Positions 7,726 to 16,617 of a DNA stretch of 57,086 nucleotides are shown in pieces. This DNA is from an uncultured Burkholderiales bacterium (GTDB lineage Bacteria > Pseudomonadota > Gammaproteobacteria > Burkholderiales > Burkholderiaceae_C): assembly GCA_937871935.1 (NCBI GenBank), contig CALMQI010000017.1, forward strand, positions 1-57,086. The letters are read 5' to 3'. A program made the position numbers and the translations under genes. The notes beneath the pieces are model-generated. The model did not search any database. It saw only the letters and a program-made list of their open reading frames with translations, and was not told where the DNA came from. Positions within the stretch are counted from its first letter, which is position 1. Each line of letters starts with the position of its first letter.

Positions 7726-8984
7726 CCATGCCGCTGATGCGCCCCAAGCGCAAGAACCCGGTGCTGCGCACGCGGCAGATGAGTCTGCCGCCGGGCGCGC
7801 GCGGCCGCATCGCGCTGGGCATGACGGCGGCCGCCGCGGAAGGCCGCTTCGAGCTGCAGGTGTGCCCGGCCTGCGCCGCCGTGCAGTACCCGCCGCGCGA
7901 GGCTTGCCACCGCTGCCTCTCGCCGCGGCTGAAGTGGGCGCCGCAATCGGGCGAAGGCCGCTTGCTCAGCACGACGACGCTGCACCACAGCAACGACCTG
8001 TTCTTCCGCGAGCGCCTGCCGTGGCGGCTGGGCCTGGTGCAACTGGACAGCGGGCCGACGCTGGTGGTGCACCTGCACGGCGAGGTCCGCGACGCGGGGC
8101 CGGCGCCGCAACGCGTGCGGGTGGGCGCCCGCCTGGATCGCGCCGGGCAGGCGGTGCTGATCGGATTTCCCGACACGGAGAGCGCACACATGGTTGACGA
8201 CAAGATGCTCAGAGAAATGACCTGCGACCCGAAGTTCCGCAAGGTGCTCGTGACCGATGGCAAGACCGCGGTCGGCCAGGCGCTGGTGCAGGCGGTGGTG
8301 AAGGCCGGTGCCGACATCGTCTGGGTCGGCCACGCCGAGCCGTGGAAGAAGCTGCCCGGGATGGGCGACATCAGCGGGCTGCCCCAGGTCACGCTGGTGC
8401 CGCTGGACCTGAGCAACGGCAGGTCGGTGGATGAACTCGCCGGCGAGATCGGCGGCAAGGTCGACATCGTCGTCAACAACGCCGAGGTGCACCGTGCCTA
8501 CGGCATCGGCGCGCGGCGCGGCACCGATGTCGCGAAGGCCGAGATGGACATCAACTACTTCGGTGCATTGCGGCTGGCGCAGGCCTTCGGCGGGGCACTG
8601 AAGAGCCGTGCGGCCGATGGCGAGACGGGCGCCACCGCGTGGGTCAACCTGCTGTCCATCTACGCGCTGAGCAACTTTCCGGCGCACGGCACCTACTCGG
8701 CATCGAAGTCCGCTGCCTTCTCGCTCGCGCAATGCCTGCGTGCCGAGATGCGGCCGTCAGGCATCCGCGTGGTCAACGTCTTCCCCGGTCCCATCGACGA
8801 CGAATGGAATCAGTCCCTGCCGCCGCCTAAGCTGGCCCCTGCCGCATTGGCCAGCGCCATCGTCAAGGCGCTCAAGGATGGCGTGGAAGACGTCTACCCG
8901 GGCGATGTCGCGCAGGAATGGCTCGAGCGCTGGAAGGACAACCCGAAGGTGCTCGAGCGTGAACTGGCAGCGGGGGGCAGCTGA
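7722..8984 (+). CDS. DUF35 (zinc ribbon/OB-fold) protein fused to a short-chain dehydrogenase
   Basis: A 420-residue fusion. Residues about 1-150 are a DUF35/ChsH2-like acyl-CoA-binding module with a rubredoxin-like zinc ribbon formed by Cys48, Cys51, Cys62 and Cys65 (CPAC and CHRC). Residues about 165-420 are an SDR with LLSIYALS and the YSASK catalytic pair, but with an altered nucleotide loop (VTDGKTAVGQ in place of TGxxxGxG). The start ATG at 7722 overlaps the thiolase stop (ATGA), so the two are probably translationally coupled and form a complex. An in-frame ATG at 8190 (Met157), preceded by GGAG at 8177, could also give a free SDR. Fusion of a thiolase partner to a dehydrogenase suggests consecutive steps on one substrate. 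Confidence 0.88.
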   Translation: MTMPLMRPKRKNPVLRTRQMSLPPGARGRIALGMTAAAAEGRFELQVCPACAAVQYPPREACHRCLSPRLKWAPQSGEGRLLSTTTLHHSNDLFFRERLPWRLGLVQLDSGPTLVVHLHGEVRDAGPAPQRVRVGARLDRAGQAVLIGFPDTESAHMVDDKMLREMTCDPKFRKVLVTDGKTAVGQALVQAVVKAGADIVWVGHAEPWKKLPGMGDISGLPQVTLVPLDLSNGRSVDELAGEIGGKVDIVVNNAEVHRAYGIGARRGTDVAKAEMDINYFGALRLAQAFGGALKSRAADGETGATAWVNLLSIYALSNFPAHGTYSASKSAAFSLAQCLRAEMRPSGIRVVNVFPGPIDDEWNQSLPPPKLAPAALASAIVKALKDGVEDVYPGDVAQEWLERWKDNPKVLERELAAGGS

Positions 8985-8985
8985 C

Positions 8986-9786
8986 ATGACGACCACGACG
9001 AGCAAGACGCTGCTGGGCGACCTGGCGCTGGCCTTGATGAGTGGCCGCATCCGGGTGGTCGATCTGACGCAGACCCTCACGCCCGATTTCCCGCAGATCG
9101 CGCTGCCGCCCGAGATGGGGCAATGCTGGCCGTTTCGCATCGAGGAGGTGTCGCGCTACGACGAACGGGGCCCCGGCTGGTACTGGAACAACTTCTCCTG
9201 CGGCGAGCACACAGGCACGCACTTCGACGCGCCGATCCACTGGATCTCCGGCCGCGACCTGCCGAACAACTCGGTCGACACGATCCCGGTGCAGCACTTC
9301 GTTGCGCCGGCTTGCGTGATCGACTGTTCGGAACAGGTCAAGGCCGATCCGGATTACCTGCTGACGGTCGAAGACATCGAGCGCTTCGAAGCGCGGCACG
9401 GCCACATTCCGGCCGGGGCGTGGGTGCTGATGCGCACCGACTGGTCGCAGCGCAAGGACCCCGAGGCCTACCAGAACTTCGACGAAACCGGCCAGCACAC
9501 GCCGGGGCCGAGTTCCGAAGCCGTGCAGTTCCTGGTCGAGCGGCGCGATGTGCTGGGCTTCGGTTCTGAAGCGATCGGCACCGACGCCGGCCAGGGCTAT
9601 CACCTGCGTCCGCCTTACCCTTGCCACTACTACATGCACGGGGCCGGGCGCTATGGGCTGCAGTGCCTGTGCAACCTCGACCAGTTGCCGCCGACCGGCG
9701 CCGTGCTCATCTGTCCGCCGCTGAAGATCCAGAAGGGCAGCGGCAGTCCTCTGCGCGTGATCGCGCTCGTCGAGCACACGGCATGA
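8986..9786 (+). CDS. Cyclase family protein (kynurenine formamidase-like metal hydrolase)
   Basis: A 266-residue protein of the cyclase/KynB family, metal-dependent hydrolases that open amide, lactone or cyclic dione bonds. The family signature HxGTHxDxPxH is complete: His75, His79, Asp81 and His85 in HTGTHFDAPIH. It starts one base after the stop of the DUF35-SDR gene. In this operon it may hydrolyse a ring-opened or lactonised intermediate; that is inference. It is longer than the roughly 210-residue KynB. A second, more distant cyclase-family gene lies at 27169. Confidence 0.9.
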   Translation: MTTTTSKTLLGDLALALMSGRIRVVDLTQTLTPDFPQIALPPEMGQCWPFRIEEVSRYDERGPGWYWNNFSCGEHTGTHFDAPIHWISGRDLPNNSVDTIPVQHFVAPACVIDCSEQVKADPDYLLTVEDIERFEARHGHIPAGAWVLMRTDWSQRKDPEAYQNFDETGQHTPGPSSEAVQFLVERRDVLGFGSEAIGTDAGQGYHLRPPYPCHYYMHGAGRYGLQCLCNLDQLPPTGAVLICPPLKIQKGSGSPLRVIALVEHTA

Positions 9787-9798
9787 GGCGCTGAAGAC

Positions 9799-10545
9799 AT
9801 GACCACCAAGCTCTCGACGCTGCAACGCGGCGTTGCCGCAGTCACCGGCGGCAGCGCCGGCATCGGCAAGGCCATCTGCGAGCATCTTCTTGCCCTGGGC
9901 CATGAAGTGGTGTCGCTGTCGCGGCGGCGCAGCGAGGTCGCGCACGCCAGGCTGCACAGCATCGAAGTGGACCTGACGGACCGCCAGGCAACGGCACAAG
10001 CGGCGGGCGAGCTGGTGCGCCGTTTCGAAGTCACCACTGTCGTGCACAACGCCGGCGTCATCCGGCCGGCTCTGCTGGCCGAGGTGAAGCTCGATGACCT
10101 GGATGCCTTGGTCGATCTGCATATCGGTTGCGCCATCCAACTGGTGCAAGCAGCCTTGCCGGCCATGCGGGCGCGGCAATTCGGCCGGGTGATCCTGCTG
10201 TCGTCGCGTGCGGCGCTCGGGCTTGCCACGCGCACCAACTATTCGGCCACCAAGGCGGGCATGCTGGGCATGGCGCGCACCTGGGCGCTGGAACTGGGGG
10301 CAGACGGCATCACGGTGAACGTGGTGGCGCCGGGGCCGGTCCGCACCGACATGTTCTACGACGTGGTGCAAGCCGGCAGCGACAAGGAACGGCAACTGGC
10401 TGCCTCGGTGCCGGTGCGCAGGCTGGGCGAGGCGGCGGACGTGGCGCGCGCAGTCAGCTTCTTTGCTGACCCGGCCAACGGCTTCGTCACCGGCCAGGTG
10501 CTCTATGTCTGCGGCGGTACCAGCGTGGGCAGTCTCGCGCTCTGA
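9799..10545 (+). CDS. SDR family NAD(P)-dependent oxidoreductase
   Basis: A 248-residue classical short-chain dehydrogenase. It has the cofactor loop TGGSAGIGKAI near the N terminus, the NAG motif in VVHNAGVI, the catalytic Ser in LLSSRAAL and Tyr/Lys in YSATKAG, and the C-terminal GQVLYVCGGTS. Substrate specificity cannot be read from the sequence. It could act as a cis-diol dehydrogenase rearomatising an oxygenase product, or as a hydroxyacyl-CoA dehydrogenase. It follows the cyclase gene by 12 bases. Confidence 0.92.
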   Translation: MTTKLSTLQRGVAAVTGGSAGIGKAICEHLLALGHEVVSLSRRRSEVAHARLHSIEVDLTDRQATAQAAGELVRRFEVTTVVHNAGVIRPALLAEVKLDDLDALVDLHIGCAIQLVQAALPAMRARQFGRVILLSSRAALGLATRTNYSATKAGMLGMARTWALELGADGITVNVVAPGPVRTDMFYDVVQAGSDKERQLAASVPVRRLGEAADVARAVSFFADPANGFVTGQVLYVCGGTSVGSLAL

Positions 10546-10588
10546 CCGGCAACCATCTTCTTTCCCCGCTGACCCGAGGACGCACGCC

Positions 10589-10681
10589 ATGAAGACTGTC
10601 ATCCCCATCATTGCCGCTGCAGCCGCAGCTGCCCCGGCCTGCGTTGGCGCGATTGCGCGGGCGGCTGGCCCGCTGCGCTGA
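10589..10681 (+). CDS. Small ORF (30 residues), signal-peptide-like; leader peptide or gene remnant
   Basis: An ATG at 10589 is preceded by GAGGA at about 10575 with good spacing, and the frame runs 30 codons to TGA at 10679. The peptide starts MKTVIPIIAAAAAAAPACVG and resembles the N terminus of an exported binding protein, with a Lys followed by a long hydrophobic Ala-rich stretch, but nothing follows. It sits in a 172-base gap between the SDR gene and the second oxygenase alpha gene. It may be the stump of a deleted substrate-binding protein gene or a small membrane peptide. Nothing else was recognised. Confidence 0.35.
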   Translation: MKTVIPIIAAAAAAAPACVGAIARAAGPLR

Positions 10682-10717
10682 ACTCAGCTGATCCGAAAAA
10701 CCTGAAAGGCAAACATC

Positions 10718-12037
10718 ATGAACCAGTACCGCGGCAGACCTGACGCCATCCGAGCCCTCGTCGAACGAGACAGGGTGCACCGCGACCTCTACCTGAGCGA
10801 GGAGGTGTTCGCTCTCGAGCAGGAACAGTTCTTCGCCAACACCTGGAACTACCTCGGGCACGCGAGCCAGGTTCCGCACAGCGGCGACTACTACGCGATC
10901 GACCTTGCGGGCCGCCCGGTGATGATGGTGCGGCAGTCCGACGGCGGCATCCGCGTCCTCTACAACCGCTGCGCGCACAAGGGCGCGCAGCTCGTCAGCG
11001 ACACCTGCGGCAGCACGGGCAAGTTCTTTCGCTGCCCCTACCACGCCTGGACGTACAAGATCGACGGATCGCCGCTGGCCATTCCGCTCAAGAAGGGCTA
11101 CGAGGGAACCCGGCTGCACGAATGCGAGTCCGGCAAGGGCTTGCAGGCGCTGCGCCATCTCGTGGTCTACCGGGACTTCGTGTTCGTGAAGTTCAGCGAC
11201 CACGGCCCCGGCTTCGAAGAGTACTTCGGCGAGGCCCTGCGCGCCATCGACAACATGGTCGACCGTTCGCCGACAGGCCAGTTGCGCATCGAAGGCGGAG
11301 CGATGCGCAACGTCATCCGCTGCAACTGGAAGATGTACTTCGAGAACATCAACGACACCGTTCATCCGGTGTCCACGCATGAGTCCGCGGTGCGGGCCGC
11401 GCAGTCGGTCTGGCAGGACAAGCCGGACAGCGAGCCCAAGCCGATGGCGATGGAGCAGATCCTGCCTTTCGGCGCGGCGTACGACTTCTACGACGGCATG
11501 GGCGGGCGTGTGTATGCCAACGGCCACAGCCTGCTCGGCGTGCACTTCAGCATCCATTCCGGCTACAGCCTGCCGCCAGACTACGAGGCGGCCATGAACG
11601 AGGCGCATGGCCAGGCGCGCGCGCAGGAAATCCTCGAGCGTTCGCCGCAGAACTCGGTGCTGTTCCCCAGCCTGGCCGTCAAGGGCTCGCCGCAGGCGAT
11701 CCGCGTCATCCGGCCGCTGGCTGCGGACCGCACGCTCCTCGAAGCCTGGAGCTTTCGGGTGGTCGGTGCGCCCGACTTGCTGTTCGAGCGCACGCAAAGC
11801 TACAACCGCCTGGTGTTTTCGCCGATGTCGGTGGTGGCGCACGATGACGTCCACCTGTTCGAGAGCATGCAGCGAGGCCTGCGCGCACCTGGCAATGAAT
11901 GGGTCAGCCTGCATCGAAACTTCGACCCGGCAGAGCTCGAGCAGGACACGATCACCACCAATGGCACCAACGAACTGTTGATGCGCAACCAGTTCCGAGC
12001 GTGGTCGAAGTTCATGACGCTCGGGATGGAGGCGTGA
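10718..12037 (+). CDS. Aromatic ring-hydroxylating dioxygenase alpha subunit (copy 2)
   Basis: A 439-residue Rieske oxygenase large subunit. Rieske ligands are Cys85-X-His87 and Cys106-X2-His109; the iron site is Asp213, His216 and His221 in NDTVHPVSTHE. It is closely similar along its whole length to the alpha subunit at 3131, including a 31-base stretch that is identical in DNA (3211-3241 against 10774-10804). No reductase accompanies it, so it probably shares the PDR reductase at 2132. The beta subunit start follows 2 bases after its stop. The two oxygenases may act on different intermediates or on related substrates. Confidence 0.94.
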   Translation: MNQYRGRPDAIRALVERDRVHRDLYLSEEVFALEQEQFFANTWNYLGHASQVPHSGDYYAIDLAGRPVMMVRQSDGGIRVLYNRCAHKGAQLVSDTCGSTGKFFRCPYHAWTYKIDGSPLAIPLKKGYEGTRLHECESGKGLQALRHLVVYRDFVFVKFSDHGPGFEEYFGEALRAIDNMVDRSPTGQLRIEGGAMRNVIRCNWKMYFENINDTVHPVSTHESAVRAAQSVWQDKPDSEPKPMAMEQILPFGAAYDFYDGMGGRVYANGHSLLGVHFSIHSGYSLPPDYEAAMNEAHGQARAQEILERSPQNSVLFPSLAVKGSPQAIRVIRPLAADRTLLEAWSFRVVGAPDLLFERTQSYNRLVFSPMSVVAHDDVHLFESMQRGLRAPGNEWVSLHRNFDPAELEQDTITTNGTNELLMRNQFRAWSKFMTLGMEA

Positions 12038-12039
12038 TC

Positions 12040-12534
12040 ATGAACAAGATCTCCGACCGCGAGCTGATCGACTTCGTCTACGCCGAAGCCCGCCTGCTGG
12101 ACTTGCAACGCCACGATGAGTGGCTGGCGCTCTTTGCCGAAGATGGGCACTACTGGGTTCCCTTGCAGGGCGCGCGGCAGGTCGACCCCGAGGTGCACAA
12201 CTCGATCGCCTACGAAGACCGCTTGCTGCTGCAGCTGCGCGTCGCGCGACTGAAAGACCCGCGCGCTCATTCGCAGCGCCCGCCAAGCCATGCGCAGCAC
12301 GTGTTGCAGCAGCCACTCGTCGAACGCCGGGACGACGAAGCCGGGCTCTACGAGCTGCGCACGCCGTTCGTTTACGTCGAAGCGCGCGCCGAGCAGCAGC
12401 TGCTGCTCAGCGGCGCCTATCGCCATGTGTTGAAGCAGCTTGAGGGCGCCGAGGGCGCGCTGCGCATCGTACTCAAGCGCGTCGACCTCCTCAATGCCGA
12501 GGCGGCATTTCCCGCGATCCAGCTGTTCCCTTGA
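12040..12534 (+). CDS. Aromatic ring-hydroxylating dioxygenase beta subunit (copy 2)
   Basis: A 164-residue NTF2-like small subunit, paralogous to the one at 4480. It has the same opening (LIDFVYAEARLLDLQRHDEW), the LFAEDGHYWVPL core, and the C-terminal LKRVDLLNAEAAFPAIQLF. ATG 12040 lies 2 bases beyond the alpha stop codon. It pairs with the alpha subunit at 10718. The transporter genes begin 41 bases downstream. Confidence 0.92.
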   Translation: MNKISDRELIDFVYAEARLLDLQRHDEWLALFAEDGHYWVPLQGARQVDPEVHNSIAYEDRLLLQLRVARLKDPRAHSQRPPSHAQHVLQQPLVERRDDEAGLYELRTPFVYVEARAEQQLLLSGAYRHVLKQLEGAEGALRIVLKRVDLLNAEAAFPAIQLFP

Positions 12535-12575
12535 GCCGGTTCGCACCCTTCACCCAGCAACCCAGGAAACACACC

Positions 12576-13727
12576 ATGAGCACCTTTCTTCGTTCGTTGG
12601 TCGGCTTGACCTTGGCCGCCGGCCTGGCATCGATGGCCTCGGCTGCAGACCTGAAGGTCGGCTTCGTCACCTCGCTGTCGGGCCCCGGCTCGTCAATCGG
12701 CATTCCCTATGCCAAGGGCATCCAGGCGGCCGCGGCCTTCAAAGGTGAGGTGGGTGGACGCAAGATCCAGCTGATCCAGCTCGACGATGCGTCGGATCCT
12801 TCGACCGCCGCTCGCAACGCACGCAAGCTCATCGACGAAGAGAAGGTCGACGTGCTGATCGGCACCTCGGGCGTTCCCGGCTCGATGGCGATCGCCGCGG
12901 TTGCGCGCGAGAGCAAGACCCCGATGATCGGGATCACGCCGCTGTCGTTCGCGGGCGAGGATGGCGCCTGGACGGTCACCGTCGCCCAGCCGGTGCCGCT
13001 GATGGTGGGCGCTGTCGTCGAAAGCATGAAGCGCTCAGGTATCAAGGCGGTGGCGTACATCGGCTTCTCGGATTCCTGGGGCGACCTCGTCTACGACGCG
13101 TTGCTCAAGAGCGCCGAGCCGGCCGGTATCAAGGTCGTCACCAACGAGCGTTACGCGCGCGCCGACTCGTCAGTGGCAGGCCAGGTGCTCAAGATCGTGG
13201 CGGCGCGCCCGGACGCGGTGATCACGGGCGGCTCGGGCACACCCGGCGCGCTGCCCTACCTGGCGCTGGCCGAGCGCGGCTTCAAGGGGCCGATCTACGG
13301 CACCCACGCCTTGATCAACCCGGACTTCATCCGCGTCAGCGGCGCCTCTGCGCAGGGCTTGTTGGCACCGACCGGGCCGGTGATCATCGCGGAGCAACTG
13401 CCTGCGAACAACCCGATCCGCAAGATGACGATGGACTTCCGCGCCGCCTACCAGAAGCTGCACAGCGTACCGACGACCGACGCGTTCTCAGCCTACGCCT
13501 TCGATGCCTGGCTGGTGCTTGCGGATGCCGCCGCCCGGGTCGGCGCCAAGACGGAGCCGGGGACGCCGCAGTACCGCACCGCATTGCGCGATGCGATCGT
13601 GTCGACCAAGGAGCTGGTGGGCACGCATGGGGTCTACAACTTCAAGCCCGGTGTGACCGCCGGTGCCGACGAACGTGCGCGCGTGGTCGTCAAGCTCGAC
13701 AAGGGCCAGTGGCAGCTGGTTCCCTGA
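12576..13727 (+). CDS. livK: Branched-chain amino acid-type ABC transporter substrate-binding protein
   Basis: A 383-residue periplasmic binding protein of the LivK/type I fold (Peripla_BP_6). A Sec signal peptide is visible (short polar start, hydrophobic core, ASMASA before ADLKVGF, cleavage near residue 24). The mature protein starts with GFVTSLSGPGSSIG and contains AIAAVARESKTPMIGITPL and a typical AYAFDAWLVLADA segment. The start ATG 12576 is preceded by AGGAAA. Liv systems near aromatic catabolic genes usually import aromatic acids rather than amino acids. It is followed by matching permease and ATPase genes and probably imports the pathway substrate. Confidence 0.92.
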   Translation: MSTFLRSLVGLTLAAGLASMASAADLKVGFVTSLSGPGSSIGIPYAKGIQAAAAFKGEVGGRKIQLIQLDDASDPSTAARNARKLIDEEKVDVLIGTSGVPGSMAIAAVARESKTPMIGITPLSFAGEDGAWTVTVAQPVPLMVGAVVESMKRSGIKAVAYIGFSDSWGDLVYDALLKSAEPAGIKVVTNERYARADSSVAGQVLKIVAARPDAVITGGSGTPGALPYLALAERGFKGPIYGTHALINPDFIRVSGASAQGLLAPTGPVIIAEQLPANNPIRKMTMDFRAAYQKLHSVPTTDAFSAYAFDAWLVLADAAARVGAKTEPGTPQYRTALRDAIVSTKELVGTHGVYNFKPGVTAGADERARVVVKLDKGQWQLVP

Positions 13728-13774
13728 ACTTAAGCGTCGAGGTCCGGACACAACACCGAAGGACAGGCATCAAC

Positions 13775-14830
13775 ATGACGTGGGATATAGCGTTGATCCT
13801 GTCGATCGACGGACTGGCCAATGGTGCGGTCTATCTGCTGGCCGGCCTCGGCCTGGTGCTGATCTTTTCGGTGACGCGCGTCGTCTTCGTGCCGTTCGGC
13901 GATGTCGCTGCCTTCGCCGCGCTGAGCCTGGCGGCGCTCGAGGCGGGCCACCTGCCGCCCACCGTGGGGCTTGTGATCACCCTTGCGGTGCTCGCCGTGC
14001 TTACCGAAGCCGGCAGCCTTGTGCGGCGCAAGGAGTACCGCCGCATTCCGAAGGCGGTTGTTGCCTGGGGCGTGCTGCCGCTCGTGCCCTGCGTGCTGGC
14101 ATGGGCCGTCGCCGGGCAGGCCGTGCCCGCGGCCGTGCGCATCGCGGTGTCGATCGCGCTGGTGGTGCCGATCACGCCCCTGATCGCACGCGTCGCGCTG
14201 CAACCGATTGCCGACGCGTCGGTGCTCGTGCTGTTGATGGCATCGCTTGCGCTGCACTTCCTGTTGTCCGGTCTCGGCCTGCTGTTCTTCGGACCGGAAG
14301 GCTCACGCACCAGCCCCTTGGTCACCGGTTCGGTGGCGCTCGGCGACGGCTTCGCCGTCAGCGCCCAGGTGCTGCTGATGATCGGCGCGGCCGTTGTGCT
14401 GAGCGCGCTGTTCTTCCTGATGTTCGAGCGCACCGTCGTGGGCAAGGCCCTGCGTGCGACCGCGGTCAACCGCGTCGGCGCCCGCCTGGTCGGCATCCGC
14501 CCGGCGCGCACGGCCTTGCTGGCCTATGTGTGCGCCTCGCTGCTGGCCGGCCTGATCGGTGTGTTGATCGCGCCGGTCACGACCATGTACTACGACTCCG
14601 GCTTCCTGATCGGGCTCAAGGCCTTCGTGGCCGCCATCATCGGCGGCTTGGTGAGCTACCCGCTGACGGCAGCCGGCGCGCTTGCCGTGGGCCTGGTCGA
14701 GAGTGTTGCGTCGTTCTGGAGCGGCGCGCTCAAGGATGTCATCGTGTTCAGCCTGCTCATCCCGGTGCTGATGCTGCGCTCGTACCTGGCAGCCCATGCC
14801 GAGGACGAAGGCGAGGAGATCGACCAATGA
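13775..14830 (+). CDS. livH: Branched-chain amino acid-type ABC transporter permease LivH
   Basis: A 351-residue inner-membrane permease with about eight to ten hydrophobic segments. It has the LivH opening (LANGAVYLLAGLGLVLIFSV), the coupling region FERTVVGKALRATAVNR, and the late GLKAFVAAIIGGLVSYPLTA segment. It is longer than the usual 290 residues because of a charged insertion after residue 80 (RRKEYRRIPKA) and extra membrane segments. ATG 13775 is chosen because hydrophobic sequence starts there. Its stop overlaps the next gene by 4 bases. Confidence 0.91.
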   Translation: MTWDIALILSIDGLANGAVYLLAGLGLVLIFSVTRVVFVPFGDVAAFAALSLAALEAGHLPPTVGLVITLAVLAVLTEAGSLVRRKEYRRIPKAVVAWGVLPLVPCVLAWAVAGQAVPAAVRIAVSIALVVPITPLIARVALQPIADASVLVLLMASLALHFLLSGLGLLFFGPEGSRTSPLVTGSVALGDGFAVSAQVLLMIGAAVVLSALFFLMFERTVVGKALRATAVNRVGARLVGIRPARTALLAYVCASLLAGLIGVLIAPVTTMYYDSGFLIGLKAFVAAIIGGLVSYPLTAAGALAVGLVESVASFWSGALKDVIVFSLLIPVLMLRSYLAAHAEDEGEEIDQ

Positions 14831-16617
14831 ACGGCCGCCGGAATCACTGGTTTGTTGCCGGCGCCGCGGTCGCGGTGCTCGCGCTGGCACCGCTGGTGTT
14901 GGGCAACTTTGCCGTATCGCTGCTCAATGACATCGGCATCGCGTCACTGGTCGCGCTCGGCCTGGTGTTGCTGACCGGGGTTGGCGGTGCCACCTCGTTC
15001 GGCCAGGCGGCGTTCGTGGGCATCGCGGCCTATGCCACGGCGTGGCTGACGAAGACACAGGGGGTGTCGCCGTGGCTCGGCCTGCTGTTTGCGCTGCTGC
15101 TCACCGGCGCCGCGGCCCTGGCCATCGGCATGCTCACCCTGCGTCTAGGCGGGCACTTTCTTCCGCTGAGCACCATCGCCTGGGGCCTGTCGATCGCGCT
15201 GCTGTTCGGCAACATCGAGGCCTTGGGCCGGCACAGCGGCATGTCGAACATCGCGCCTTTGAGTCTTGGCCCATGGGTGCTGGCGGACGCGAGATCGATC
15301 TACTACCTGATCTGGCTCATCGTCGGCTTGGCGTGCGGGTTCACGTTCAATCTCCTTCGCTCGCGCCCGGGCCGCGCGATCCGCAGCCTGCGTGGCGGGG
15401 CGACATTGCTGGCCAGCGTTGGCGCCGACGCGTACCGCGTCCGGCTGACGCTGTTCGTGACGGCGGCCCTTCTTGCCGGGTTGGCGGGATGGCTGTATGC
15501 GCACGCGAACCGCTTTGTCAGCCCGTCGCCATTCGACGTGCGCGCCAGCATCGAGTACCTGTTGATGGCCGTGGCCGGAGGCCTCGGTCAGTTGACGGGC
15601 GCCTTGGTCGGCTCGGCGCTGGTGATGATGCTGAAGAACGGGCTGCAGGATGTGCTGCCGCTGTTGTCACAGCGGGGTGGTCAGCTGGAGGGCGTGGCCT
15701 TCGCGGCCCTCTTCATCCTGCTGCTGCACTTTGCCCGATCTGGCGCCATGGGCTTCGTCGCCCGCTTGACGCGCTCAGCTCATGGCCGCTTCGCGCCGCC
15801 CGGCACTCCACGGGCCGGGGTGCCGCAACCGCTGACGCGGCGGGCGCTGCCCACGCCAGGAAGCGAGATCCTGTCGGTGGCAGGCGCCGTGCGGCGCTTT
15901 GGCGGCCTGGTGGCGGTCAACGACGTGAGCTTCAATGTCCAGGCCGGGGAAATCGTCGGCTTGATCGGGCCCAACGGAGCGGGCAAGTCGACGATGTTCA
16001 ACCTCGTCACGGGCACCTTGCCGCTCACGGCGGGGCGGGTTCGCTTTCTCGGTCAGGACGTCACCGGCATGCCGCAGCGGCAGGTCGCCCGCCTGGGCAT
16101 GGCCCGCACCTTCCAGCACGTGAAGCTGCGCCCGAACATGACGCTGCTGGACAACGTCGCGCTGGGTGCGCATTCGCGGGCCCGGTCCGGGGTGCTGACC
16201 GCAGGCTTGCGCCTGAACCGCGTCGAAGAGCGCCAGATCCACGACGAGGCCCTGCGCCAGCTCGAACGCATCGGGCTGGCCGACCGTGCCGATGAACTGG
16301 CAGGCAGCCTGCCCCTGGGGACGCAGCGCATTCTCGAGATCGCGCGCGCGTTGGCTGCCGACCCCGTGCTGCTGGTGCTCGACGAGCCGGCTGCAGGGCT
16401 GCGCCGCAAGGAGAAGCAGGCCTTGGGCGACGTCCTGCGCAAGCTGCGCGAGGAGGGCGTGACCATCCTCATCGTCGAGCACGACATGGACTTCGTCATG
16501 AAGCTGGTCAACCGGCTCGTGGTCATGAACTTCGGTTCGAAGCTGCTCGAAGACCTCCCCGCAGCGGTTCGCGCCGACGAGCGCGTGCAAGCGGCCTACC
16601 TCGGGAGCGTGATATGA
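14827..16617 (+). CDS. livM: Fused ABC transporter permease-ATPase (LivM-LivG)
   Basis: A 596-residue fusion. Residues about 1-320 form the LivM permease (SFGQAAFVGIAAYATAWLT, then LFGNIEALGRHSGMSNI and the late RASIEYLLMAVAGGLGQLTG). A Pro/Arg-rich linker of about 40 residues joins it to a LivG ATPase (about 360-596) with Walker A GPNGAGKST, a Q-loop in ARTFQHVKLRP, the modified signature LPLGTQRILEIARAL usual for LivG, and Walker B LLVLDEPAAGL. Such fusions are known in Burkholderiales Liv systems. The start ATG 14827 overlaps the LivH stop, and the end overlaps LivF by 4 bases. Confidence 0.92.
   Translation: MNGRRNHWFVAGAAVAVLALAPLVLGNFAVSLLNDIGIASLVALGLVLLTGVGGATSFGQAAFVGIAAYATAWLTKTQGVSPWLGLLFALLLTGAAALAIGMLTLRLGGHFLPLSTIAWGLSIALLFGNIEALGRHSGMSNIAPLSLGPWVLADARSIYYLIWLIVGLACGFTFNLLRSRPGRAIRSLRGGATLLASVGADAYRVRLTLFVTAALLAGLAGWLYAHANRFVSPSPFDVRASIEYLLMAVAGGLGQLTGALVGSALVMMLKNGLQDVLPLLSQRGGQLEGVAFAALFILLLHFARSGAMGFVARLTRSAHGRFAPPGTPRAGVPQPLTRRALPTPGSEILSVAGAVRRFGGLVAVNDVSFNVQAGEIVGLIGPNGAGKSTMFNLVTGTLPLTAGRVRFLGQDVTGMPQRQVARLGMARTFQHVKLRPNMTLLDNVALGAHSRARSGVLTAGLRLNRVEERQIHDEALRQLERIGLADRADELAGSLPLGTQRILEIARALAADPVLLVLDEPAAGLRRKEKQALGDVLRKLREEGVTILIVEHDMDFVMKLVNRLVVMNFGSKLLEDLPAAVRADERVQAAYLGSVI

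Noticed and set aside
13663..14826. Upstream extension of the LivM-LivG frame, giving a 984-residue protein
   Set aside because: The extra 388 residues are an out-of-frame reading of livH. The real start is ATG 14827, which overlaps the livH stop.
14827..16617. The LivM-LivG fusion as an artefact of a missing stop codon
   Set aside because: The linker is a plausible Pro/Arg-rich interdomain segment, both domains are complete in one frame, and such fusions are known in Liv systems.
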